DNA from: an uncultured Christensenella sp.
GTDB taxonomy: Bacteria > Bacillota > Clostridia > Christensenellales > UBA1242
Length of the DNA stretch: 12,768 bases
Direction of reading: 5' to 3'
NCBI GenBank assembly: GCA_905203645.1
Contig: CAJKWP010000037.1
Location: forward strand, 1 to 12,768
Both the position numbers and the translations under genes were made by a program. Under the pieces are notes generated by a model. It saw only the letters and a program-made list of their open reading frames with translations. It did no database searches and was not told the origin of the DNA. Shown here piece by piece: positions 6,925 to 12,735 of the stretch. The first letter of the stretch is position 1. Each line of letters opens with the position of its first letter.

Positions 6925-7125
6925 ATGGCAGTTCCAAAAGGTAAGGTATCAAAAGCAAGAAGAAACAAAAGAAACTCGGCCAATTTTAAAGTAAGTGCTC
7001 CAACACTTGTTGAATGTCCAAGTTGTCATGAATTGAAACAACCACACACTGTATGTGCAAAATGTGGAAATTACAATGGCAAAAAAGTTATAGATACCGA
7101 AAAGAAAGAAAAAAAGGCTGAATAA
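6925..7125 (+). CDS. rpmF: 50S ribosomal protein L32
   Basis: L32 is a small component of the large ribosomal subunit near the peptidyl-transferase region. The 66-aa protein starts with the family motif MAVPKGKVSKARRNKR. It carries the zinc-binding four-cysteine form, with C31-x2-C34 and C44-x2-C47, so it is the C+ paralogue type rather than the zinc-free one. A Lys/Glu-rich tail ends the protein. It stands as a single-gene unit with its own strong promoter and terminator between ackA and plsX. The DUF177 (YceD-like) gene that usually lies directly upstream of rpmF is not present. Confidence 0.97.
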   Translation: MAVPKGKVSKARRNKRNSANFKVSAPTLVECPSCHELKQPHTVCAKCGNYNGKKVIDTEKKEKKAE

Positions 7126-7143
7126 TTGTTATAATAATTCAAA

Positions 7144-7170
7144 GACAAGCAGATTGCTTGCCTTTTTTTT
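7144..7170 (+). terminator. Intrinsic terminator after rpmF
   Basis: The stem CAAGCA (7146-7151)/TGCTTG (7155-7160) has a short GAT loop (five bases if the closing A-T pair opens). One A-C mismatch and a G-C pair extend it outward, and an eight-T run follows (7163-7170). Confidence 0.85.
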
Positions 7171-7200
7171 CGCTATAAAACAATTTGCAACGTTATTTGT

Positions 7201-7228
7201 TTGAAAAAAATTTTTATTTGTGTATAAT
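7201..7228 (+). promoter_or_regulatory. Sigma-A promoter of plsX-rnc-ABC operon
   Basis: TTGAAA (7201-7206) and a perfect TATAAT (7223-7228) are 16 bp apart. Transcription should start near 7235, giving a 60-nt leader that contains the inverted repeat at 7239-7261. Confidence 0.72.
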
Positions 7229-7238
7229 TATATTGGTT

Positions 7239-7261
7239 AGTTTGCGTTTTTTTTGCAAACT
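7239..7261. repeat. Inverted repeat / hairpin in the plsX leader
   Basis: AGTTTGC (7239-7245) and GCAAACT (7255-7261) are perfect complements around a loop of G plus eight T. It lies just after the predicted start of transcription and before the GGAG Shine-Dalgarno (7286-7289). As DNA it could be an operator; as RNA it is a stable 5' hairpin with a U8 loop. It does not match the FapR box that controls plsX in Bacillus. Confidence 0.5.
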
Positions 7262-7294
7262 GTGAAGATAAAAAAATAAACTTATGGAGTTTAT

Positions 7295-8302
7295 ATGAAA
7301 ATAGTAATAGATGCTATGGGCGGTGATAATGCACCTGATGCAATAGTAAACGGCGCTGTATCTGCTTTGAAAAAATATGAAGATTTGCAAATTATACTTA
7401 CTGGCAAAAAAGAAATGATTGAAAGCTCTTTAAAAGGATTTTGCTGTGACAGATTGTTTATTGAAGATTGCAGAGAAACAATTCAGAACGATGAGTCACC
7501 AACAACTGCAATAAGACAAAAAACAGATTCTTCTTTGGTAAAGGCTTTTGACATTTTGAAACAAAACAAGGCGGATGCTTTGATTTCGGCGGGAAGTACA
7601 GGTGCTATACTTGCGGGTGGATATTTGAAGATTGGAAGAATCAAAGGTGTTTCAAGACCAGCACTTGCTCCTATTTTGCCAACCAAAAATGGAAAAAAAG
7701 TTATGCTTATTGATTGCGGTGCAAATGTAGATTCAAAACCAATAAATTTGCTGGACTTTGCAATAATGGGCAGCTGTTATATGAAAATCTTTGGCATCGA
7801 GAATCCTAGTTGTGCCCTTTTGAGTGTCGGTGATGAACAGGGAAAAGGTAATGAATTGACAAAAGAAGCTTACAATTTGCTTTGTGATCAATCCAACAAA
7901 ATCAATTTTGTTGGAAACAAAGAAGCTCGTGATTTGCTTGCTGGTGTTGCAGATATTTTTGTAAGTGATGGTTTTGCAGGCAATGTTGCACTCAAGGCAA
8001 GTGAAGGTGCAGTTTCTTTGGCTATGTCAGAATTAAAACATGCTTTCGGCGGGTCTGCTGGCAAAATAGCGGCTTTTTTAATTTACAAAAAACTAAAAAA
8101 AATAAAAGAAAAACTTGACTATAATAAGTATGGCGGATCAATGTTTTTGGGGTGTAATGCAATAATTATCAAATCCCATGGTTCAAGCAATGCAGAAACG
8201 ATCTTGAAATCAATCGAACAAGCAAGAAATATTTACGACAACAAAATTATTGAACAAATAACACAAAAAATGAATCAAAGGCTTGAAGAAAACGATGAAT
8301 AA
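7295..8302 (+). CDS. plsX: Phosphate acyltransferase PlsX
   Basis: PlsX converts acyl-ACP and phosphate to acyl-phosphate, the acyl donor for PlsY in phospholipid synthesis; it is a peripheral membrane enzyme. The 335 aa match the family. Landmarks are IDAMGGDNAP (5-14), DALISAGSTGA, LIDCGANVD, the EQGKGNE motif, INFVGN, DGFAGNVALK and YGGSMFLG with IKSHGSS near the C-terminus. GGAG is 5 nt before the ATG. The gene heads an operon: its last 8 nt overlap rnc. The acpP gene usually found between plsX and rnc is missing here, so acyl carrier protein must be encoded elsewhere. The leader hairpin is the only visible candidate for regulation. Confidence 0.96.
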   Translation: MKIVIDAMGGDNAPDAIVNGAVSALKKYEDLQIILTGKKEMIESSLKGFCCDRLFIEDCRETIQNDESPTTAIRQKTDSSLVKAFDILKQNKADALISAGSTGAILAGGYLKIGRIKGVSRPALAPILPTKNGKKVMLIDCGANVDSKPINLLDFAIMGSCYMKIFGIENPSCALLSVGDEQGKGNELTKEAYNLLCDQSNKINFVGNKEARDLLAGVADIFVSDGFAGNVALKASEGAVSLAMSELKHAFGGSAGKIAAFLIYKKLKKIKEKLDYNKYGGSMFLGCNAIIIKSHGSSNAETILKSIEQARNIYDNKIIEQITQKMNQRLEENDE

Positions 8303-8939
8303 ACTTGGATACGTGTTTAAAAATAAAGAAATTTTGGGTGTGGCACTGACTCATTCATCTTTTTCGCAACATAACTATGAGAGATTGGAGTTTTTGGGTG
8401 ATAGCATTCTTGATTTTTTGGTTGCAGATTACTTTTTCAAACAGACAGAACAAAAAGAAGGAGTTTTGACAAAATTAAGATCAAATTTTGTTTCCGAAAA
8501 ATATTTGTGCAAAGTCTTTGATGAATTGAATTTGGAAAATGATGTCAAGCTTGGAAAAAGTTATAAGGGTGAAATTTCTGTCGCCATAAAAGCGGACATA
8601 GTTGAGGCTTTGATTGCCGGCGTTTATTTGGATTGTAACGATTTGGAAGTGGTGAGAAATATTGTATTGAAACTTTTGAAACTGGATGAATATAAACACC
8701 ATATCGGACATGATTTCAAGTCAGAATTGCAAGAATATGTTCAATCAAAAAATCAAAAAGTAAATTACAGACTTGTCAAAAAAAGTGGCGAAAGCCACAA
8801 TCCAATTTGGACTATGGCGGTATTTATGAATAATGTAAAAATCACTGAAGGCACATCTTCAAGTAAAAACAAAGCGGAACAAATATGTGCTCAACAGGCA
8901 CTTGATTTTTTGAAAGGAGAAAAAAATGATAGAAATTAG
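8295..8939 (+). CDS. rnc: Ribonuclease III
   Basis: RNase III cuts double-stranded RNA, processing rRNA precursors and structured mRNAs. The 214-aa protein begins with an endonuclease domain: signature ERLEFLGDS (29-37) gives E32 and D36, and DIVEALIAGVYLD gives D101 and E104, the full set of metal ligands. The C-terminal double-stranded-RNA-binding domain (about 144-210) starts at HDFKSELQEYVQ and ends in SSSKNKAEQICAQQALDFL. It is slightly shorter than the usual ~230 aa because of a compact N-terminus. ATG at 8295 is preferred over an in-frame TTG at 8283, since MNKLGYVF fits family starts; no strong Shine-Dalgarno supports either, and translation is probably coupled to plsX (8-nt overlap). 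smc, its usual downstream partner, is replaced by an ABC ATPase. Confidence 0.95.
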   Translation: MNKLGYVFKNKEILGVALTHSSFSQHNYERLEFLGDSILDFLVADYFFKQTEQKEGVLTKLRSNFVSEKYLCKVFDELNLENDVKLGKSYKGEISVAIKADIVEALIAGVYLDCNDLEVVRNIVLKLLKLDEYKHHIGHDFKSELQEYVQSKNQKVNYRLVKKSGESHNPIWTMAVFMNNVKITEGTSSSKNKAEQICAQQALDFLKGEKNDRN

Positions 8940-9588
8940 ACATTTGTTTCACAGATATATAAGGGAATATTTTGCTTTGTTTGATATAAACTTGCACATA
9001 GAAAAAGGCGAAAAAGTGGCGTTGGTTGGAAGTGAAGACAGCGGAAAGACAAGCCTTATAAGGATTTTGTCAAAATTGGAAAAACCTTCATCAGGTGAAA
9101 TTTTGATTGACGGCAAAAATTTAACTCAAATTGATTTTAAAAGCGATATATCTATTGGATATATACCAGTTTACCCAATATTTTTTGAAAAGAAAACTGT
9201 TTATGACAACTTGGAATATATCTTAAAATTTGGTAAAACAAACAAAGACAAGTGCGAAGAACTTATATGCGACGCTTTAAAAAACTATGATTTGGAAAAA
9301 TACAAAGACATACAAGTCAAAAAATTATCATTGTATGAAAAATACAAATTGTCTTTTGCAAGGCTTGCTCTTCGAAAACTTGACATACTTTTGATTGACA
9401 ATATTTTTGATAACTTTTGCGAATTACAGGAAGACCAAAAACAAGATATACTCAATATCATAATAAATTTATACAAGGACAAAAATCTTACAATGCTGTC
9501 AGCAACGTCAAATATTGATTTGTCGCACAAATTTTCTGACAGGCAAATATTCTTCAAATCGGGAAGTATAGTTGAACATCTTGACTAA
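8926..9588 (+). CDS. Degenerate ABC-type ATPase subunit of unknown role
   Basis: The 220-aa protein has the fold and length of an ABC-transporter nucleotide-binding subunit: an aromatic A-loop candidate (Y11), DINLHIEKGEKVALVG, Walker A GSEDSGKT (35-42), PSSGEILIDGKNL (54-66) and TVYDNL (91-96). The other functional motifs have decayed. The Q-loop Gln is Val82 (GYIPVYP). The signature LSGGQ reads LSLYE (134-138). Walker B ILLID (154-158) is followed by Asn159 instead of Glu, and the switch His is Ser195 (ATSN). It probably binds ATP but may hydrolyse it poorly or not at all; that is inference. AAAGGAG sits 6 nt before the ATG, inside the end of rnc (14-nt overlap). No permease gene is adjacent. 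It could pair with an intact ATPase encoded elsewhere, or act as a nucleotide-dependent regulator. Confidence 0.8.
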   Translation: MIEIRHLFHRYIREYFALFDINLHIEKGEKVALVGSEDSGKTSLIRILSKLEKPSSGEILIDGKNLTQIDFKSDISIGYIPVYPIFFEKKTVYDNLEYILKFGKTNKDKCEELICDALKNYDLEKYKDIQVKKLSLYEKYKLSFARLALRKLDILLIDNIFDNFCELQEDQKQDILNIIINLYKDKNLTMLSATSNIDLSHKFSDRQIFFKSGSIVEHLD

Positions 9589-9887
9589 TCGTCCAGATGT
9601 TGAAGGTGATAGTCGCTAACTTTTATATAATCAGTCGGTTCAAATTTTTTTTGTTCCGATTTTTTTTTGTTGCTTTGATTCAAAAGCCCCATCAACATTG
9701 ACATTTGTGGCGATGCGTTTGAACCAAGTTTTGACATAAGGTTTTTATCTCCAAGCATTTCAATCAGGTTTGACATATTGTTTTGCTGATTGAAAATGCC
9801 TTTTTGTTCATTTTGTGCCATTTGATTATTTTGTTGGTTGTTTTGAAGGGTATATGCTTCTTGTGGATAATAGTTTTTATTTTGCAT
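9585..9887 (-). CDS. Gln/Asn-rich small protein, unknown function
   Basis: I do not recognise this 100-aa protein. Residues 1-37 are low-complexity, with 20 Gln or Asn. A Met/Leu-rich amphipathic middle follows (about 38-74, including NLIEMLGD and SMLMGLLNQ), then a Lys cluster (KKKSEQKK) and a hydrophilic tail with FEPTDYIKVSDY. There is no signal peptide, membrane helix or cysteine. The start at 9887 is supported by a strong AAAGGAG (9900-9894) 6 nt upstream; a longer frame starting at 9905 would place that site inside the coding region. It is transcribed away from the 98-aa gene at 9955, and its TAG stop shares CTAA with the ABC ATPase stop. The good ribosome site and lone position argue for a real gene; the function is unknown. 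Confidence 0.7.
   Translation of the reverse strand: MQNKNYYPQEAYTLQNNQQNNQMAQNEQKGIFNQQNNMSNLIEMLGDKNLMSKLGSNASPQMSMLMGLLNQSNKKKSEQKKFEPTDYIKVSDYHLQHLDD
9635..9668 (+). terminator. Possible rightward terminator for plsX-rnc-ABC inside the opposing gene
   Basis: TCGG (9635-9638) with CCGA (9656-9659), then an internal T-T mismatch pair, then CAAA (9641-9644) with TTTG (9650-9653), make an imperfect hairpin followed by nine T (9660-9668). It lies about 50 nt past the ABC ATPase stop, where an operon end is expected. The T runs also encode Lys codons of the leftward gene, so the match may be coincidental. Confidence 0.4.
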
Positions 9888-9910
9888 AAAGGGCTCCTTT
9901 AACAATTAAT

Positions 9911-9928
9911 TTATATGAAATCATATAA
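9911..9928. promoter_or_regulatory. Perfect 18-bp palindrome between divergent small genes
   Basis: TTATATGA (9911-9918) and TCATATAA (9921-9928) form an 8-2-8 perfect palindrome in the 67-nt gap between the two divergent genes. Because it is symmetric, CATATAA occurs on both strands. On the plus strand, CATATAATA (9922-9930) fits the sigma-K -10 form CATAnnnTA, is close to the sigma-E form CATACAAT, and contains TATAAT (9924-9929). No good -35 hexamer is present. It may be an operator, a shared promoter core, or both. Confidence 0.5.
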
Positions 9929-9954
9929 TATTTTAGTTAATAGGAGAGTGGATT

Positions 9955-10251
9955 ATGTCTTTGTCAGAGTATTCTAAAAATTTTGAATATAAAGAAGTTA
10001 CCAAAGTTAATGAGCAAAAGTTTGAACAAAGCAAAGCACAGAACGAAGAATATTTAAGGCAAAAATTTCAATTACTAAAAGAAAAAAATCATGATGAGTT
10101 GATGGGCGATTTGTTTGAAGAGGTTTCAAGACAAAAGCAAAACGGCAGTTTTGATTATGAATCGCTCGAAAGCAGTGTCGAAGCAATGAAGCCTTTTTTG
10201 TCAGCTGAGCAACAAGCAAATATAAAAGAACTGTTGGAAAAAATAAAGTAA
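9955..10251 (+). CDS. Small charged helical protein, unknown function
   Basis: I do not recognise this 98-aa protein. It has no signal peptide, membrane helix or cysteine. Residues 1-50 are strongly charged and likely helical, possibly a coiled coil (NEQKFEQSKAQNEEYLRQKF). A second segment, DELMGDLFEEVSRQKQNG, leads to a conserved-looking end with FDYESLESSVEAMKPFLS and EQQANIKELLEKIK. AGGAG (9942-9946) lies 8 nt before the ATG. It is the first gene of a two-gene operon: the subtilase starts 15 nt after its stop with its own Shine-Dalgarno. A partner, substrate or regulator of that protease is plausible from position alone, and so is a spore-related role given the sporulation-like -10 upstream. 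Confidence 0.8.
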   Translation: MSLSEYSKNFEYKEVTKVNEQKFEQSKAQNEEYLRQKFQLLKEKNHDELMGDLFEEVSRQKQNGSFDYESLESSVEAMKPFLSAEQQANIKELLEKIK

Positions 10252-10266
10252 AAGGGAGTAGCACAA

Positions 10267-11415
10267 ATGAAGAAAATTGACGTAAATATGTTGAAAACAA
10301 TCACAACTTGCTCTTCAACAAAACAGTTGGAAGCAATAGTATATGTAGCCAACATAAATCAAGCGATAAAGTTTTTCAAAGACAAAAATATTTCAATAAT
10401 TGATGTGTATCCTTTTATCAACGCATTGTGTATAAAAAGTGATACATCTACTATATATAGTTTATCAAGATTGGACTTGATAAGTTATATTTCATCACAT
10501 ACCAGTGTAAAAGCTCTTGTAAAAGTATCTAAGAAAGTTGTAAAATTGAATAGTCGTTATACTGGAAAAGGTGTAGGAATAGCTTTTATTGATACGGGAA
10601 TAAGACCTCATTTGGATTTTGTTTTTGGTCAAAACAGAATAATACATTTTGAAGATTTTGTACAAGATAAAAAAGTAGTTTATGATGACAATGGACATGG
10701 AACTTTTATTTCTGGTGTTGCCTCGGGCAGTGGGCTTTCTTCAAGTGGTGATTATTCTGGATTTGCTCCAAAATCAAATATAATTTCATTGAAAGCGCTC
10801 GATTTCAACGGTGAGGCAGGTGCAAGCAAGATTTTGCAGGCTATGCAATGGGTTTATACAAATCATAAGCAATTTGGAATCAAAGTTGTTTGCATGAGTT
10901 TTGGAAGTGAACCTTTGGGATACAATGATCCAATCATGAAAGGTGCCGAAATGCTTTGGAAAGCGGGCGTTGTGGTGGTTGCTGCTGCTGGGAACAGTGG
11001 GCCTGAATATGAAACAATAAAAAGTCCTGGTGTGAGTTACAAAATTATCACTGTGGGTGGTTTGAATGATAACAGGTTTGATGATGGTACATTTAACGAA
11101 AACTTTTTTGAAATAGCAAAATTTTCTTCAAGAGGACCGGCATTCAAGCGTATGAAACCAGATCTTGTTGCACCAGCTATTGATGTTGTTTCTTGCAAGC
11201 ACGCAAATGGCTTGTATACAAAACTTTCAGGAACAAGTGTTGCAACACCAATGGTTGCTGCTCTTGTGGCATTGGCATATGAAAAAAATAAAAATCTCAA
11301 GCCAGACCAAGTAAAAAAGTGCCTTTTAGCTTCTTGCAGACCAGTAAGTTTCAACAAAAACTTAGAAGGATATGGACTTGTAAACGCAAACAAATTTCTG
11401 TCTTTTATTCCGTAA
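10267..11415 (+). CDS. AprX-like intracellular subtilisin-family serine protease (S8)
   Basis: This is a subtilase with the complete catalytic machinery: D109 (AFIDTGIRPH), H144 (DDNGHGTFISG), oxyanion-hole N243 (AAAGNSGP) and S324 (SGTSVATP). The 382 aa comprise an N-terminal ~95 residues with inhibitor-propeptide character and the peptidase domain (about 98-380). There is no signal peptide or membrane segment, so it should act in the cytoplasm. The block YSGFAPKSNIISLKAL, the SPGVSYKIITVGGLND stretch and the SSRGP motif resemble Bacillus AprX, though no symbol is assigned. GGGAG (10254-10258) is 8 nt before the ATG, and a strong terminator follows. Bacillus AprX is a stationary-phase enzyme of unclear function; the sporulation-like promoter element before this operon would fit similar timing, but this is inference. 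Confidence 0.92.
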   Translation: MKKIDVNMLKTITTCSSTKQLEAIVYVANINQAIKFFKDKNISIIDVYPFINALCIKSDTSTIYSLSRLDLISYISSHTSVKALVKVSKKVVKLNSRYTGKGVGIAFIDTGIRPHLDFVFGQNRIIHFEDFVQDKKVVYDDNGHGTFISGVASGSGLSSSGDYSGFAPKSNIISLKALDFNGEAGASKILQAMQWVYTNHKQFGIKVVCMSFGSEPLGYNDPIMKGAEMLWKAGVVVVAAAGNSGPEYETIKSPGVSYKIITVGGLNDNRFDDGTFNENFFEIAKFSSRGPAFKRMKPDLVAPAIDVVSCKHANGLYTKLSGTSVATPMVAALVALAYEKNKNLKPDQVKKCLLASCRPVSFNKNLEGYGLVNANKFLSFIP

Positions 11416-11436
11416 TCGAAAATAAAATCAATGCAT

Positions 11437-11462
11437 GCAACCTCTCGGTTGCTGTTTTTTTT
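11437..11462 (+). terminator. Intrinsic terminator after the subtilase gene
   Basis: The perfect stem GCAACC (11437-11442)/GGTTGC (11447-11452) has a TCTC loop and is followed by TG and eight T (11455-11462). Confidence 0.9.
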
Positions 11463-11491
11463 GTATTTTTTGGAAAATAAGACATCTGCAT

Positions 11492-11520
11492 TTGCCAAAG
11501 TATCAAAAAAGTGATATCAT
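11492..11520 (+). promoter_or_regulatory. Sigma-A promoter of the yqeY operon
   Basis: TTGCCA (11492-11497) and TATCAT (11515-11520) are 17 bp apart, each one base from consensus. Transcription should start near 11527, which excludes the in-frame upstream start codon at 11511. Confidence 0.68.
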
Positions 11521-11558
11521 TTACTCAGCAAACAAAATTTTGCGTTATAGGAGGACTT

Positions 11559-11981
11559 ATGATAGTTGACGAACTGAAAAGTGCAAATGTACAAGCACTG
11601 AAAAACAAGGATACAGTTGCAAGAAATCTTTATGGAGTGCTTTTGAACAAGATAAAACTTGCCGAAATAAACAAGCGTGAAAAAGGCGAACAACTTGTTG
11701 ATGCAGACGTAGTTGCAATTTTGCAAAAAAGTATGAAAGAACTTGAAGATGAAAAACAAAACTATGAAAAAGTTGGAAATTCAGAAGAGGCTACAAATAT
11801 TCGTTATCAACAACAGATTGTTGAAAAGTTTATGCCAAAAATGATGAGTAAGAACGAAATAAAGGATATCATAGTTAGTCTTGAAGACAAAAGTATTCCA
11901 TCTGTTATGAAGTATTTTAAGTTAAATTTTGCTGGCAAGTGCGATATGCGTATTGTCAGTGAAGTATTAAAGGAAATTTGA
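11559..11981 (+). CDS. yqeY: YqeY-family (GatB/YqeY domain) protein
   Basis: This is a 140-aa all-helical protein of the YqeY family, which is related to the tail domain of the GatB subunit of tRNA amidotransferase. The free-standing form is thought to touch tRNA-dependent processes, but its role is not established. Family features are the N-terminal DELKSANVQALKNKD, an NLYGVLLNKIKLAEINKRE helix (23-41), the LEDEKQNYEKVGNSE linker, IVEKFMPKMMSKNEI (87-101) and the C-terminal FAGKCDMRIVSEVLKEI, where the family has G-[RK]-x-D. The usual MGxVM motif reads IPSVM. The ATG at 11559 follows AGGAGG (11549-11554) by 4 nt; an ATT/ATG-rich extension upstream overlaps the promoter. Its TGA overlaps the next ATG by one base. 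Confidence 0.9.
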   Translation: MIVDELKSANVQALKNKDTVARNLYGVLLNKIKLAEINKREKGEQLVDADVVAILQKSMKELEDEKQNYEKVGNSEEATNIRYQQQIVEKFMPKMMSKNEIKDIIVSLEDKSIPSVMKYFKLNFAGKCDMRIVSEVLKEI

Positions 11982-12676
11982 TGAAAATTTTTGCGATAAG
12001 TGATTTGCATTTGTCCCTTTCTGAAGAAAAACCGATGGACATTTTTGGTGGTGCTTGGGAAAACTATTTGCAAATCATCAAGCAAGATTGGCTTGAAAAA
12101 GTAAATGATGACGACATTGTAATTTTGGCTGGTGATTTAAGTTGGGCTATGAGAATGGATCAATTTGAGAATGACCTAAAATTTTTTGATGATTTGCCTG
12201 GTAAAAAAATCATTGTAAGGGGAAATCATGATTACTGGTGGTCAAGTTATACAAAAGTTAAACAAGCCTTGCCAGAAAATTTTTTTGCATTGCAAAACAA
12301 TGCAATGAAGATTGGTGACTATGTATTTTGTGGAACGCGTGGTTGGGGATTGCCAAACGAAGAATTTACCGAAGAAGACCAAAAAATATATGCAAGAGAG
12401 CAAATCAGACTTGACTTGGCACTGAAAAATGCAAAAACAATGATGAACGAAGGTGACAAATTGATTGTGATACTGCATTATCCACCATATAATTTCAAAA
12501 ATTTTGATAATGAATTGATGCAGCTTTTACAAAAGGCCAAACCATTTGCAGTTGTTTTTGGACATATTCATCAGTCTAAGGGGAAATACAGACTTGTTGA
12601 GCAAATCGATGGCTGTAAATATTATCTTACATCTTGTGACTTGCTTGAAAATAAACTTGTTCAAGTTGGTGATTAA
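11981..12676 (+). CDS. Predicted metallophosphoesterase (COG1768 type)
   Basis: This is a calcineurin-like metallophosphoesterase of 231 aa. All dimetal ligand motifs are present: D8-x-H10 (ISDLHLS), D52 (LAGDLSW), N82-H83 (RGNHDYWW), H166 (ILHYPPY) and H195-x-H197 (GHIHQSKG). The pattern SDLHLS, PMDIFG, LPGKKIIVRGNHDYWW and GTRGW matches the uncharacterised phosphohydrolase group COG1768, whose substrate is not known to me. It has no signal peptide, so it should be cytoplasmic. The ATG at 11981 is preferred to an in-frame TTG immediately before it, because AAAGGA (11969-11974) is 6 nt upstream and DxH then falls at the usual distance. It is translationally coupled to yqeY and followed by a terminator. 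Confidence 0.92.
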   Translation: MKIFAISDLHLSLSEEKPMDIFGGAWENYLQIIKQDWLEKVNDDDIVILAGDLSWAMRMDQFENDLKFFDDLPGKKIIVRGNHDYWWSSYTKVKQALPENFFALQNNAMKIGDYVFCGTRGWGLPNEEFTEEDQKIYAREQIRLDLALKNAKTMMNEGDKLIVILHYPPYNFKNFDNELMQLLQKAKPFAVVFGHIHQSKGKYRLVEQIDGCKYYLTSCDLLENKLVQVGD

Positions 12677-12706
12677 ACAAAAATTTTAATCAAATCATAT
12701 ATTCTG

Positions 12707-12735
12707 AAACACACGTTGGGTGTGTTTTTGTTTTT
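12707..12735 (+). terminator. Intrinsic terminator after the metallophosphoesterase gene
   Basis: AAACACAC (12707-12714) and GTGTGTTT (12720-12727) form a perfect 8-bp stem with a GTTGG loop. A T-rich tail follows, interrupted by one G at 12730. The remaining bases to 12768 are AT-rich and show no recognisable feature. Confidence 0.85.

Noticed and set aside
7239..7261. FapR operator before plsX
   Set aside because: The repeat AGTTTGC/GCAAACT lacks the TTAGTACC-type consensus, and fapR is not adjacent.
8283..8294. TTG start for rnc four codons upstream
   Set aside because: ATG 8295 is a stronger start codon and fits the family N-terminus; neither start has a good Shine-Dalgarno, so the choice is not certain.
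9583..9614. GACTA/TAGTC inverted repeat at the ABC ATPase stop as a terminator
   Set aside because: It has only 5 bp, a 22-nt loop and no T run after it.
9888..9905. Six-codon N-terminal extension of the Q/N-rich gene
   Set aside because: It would place the AAAGGAG Shine-Dalgarno inside the coding region; the ATG at 9887 is correctly spaced.
11511..11558. 16-codon N-terminal extension of YqeY
   Set aside because: It begins inside the promoter -10 region, while ATG 11559 has an AGGAGG directly upstream and fits family length.
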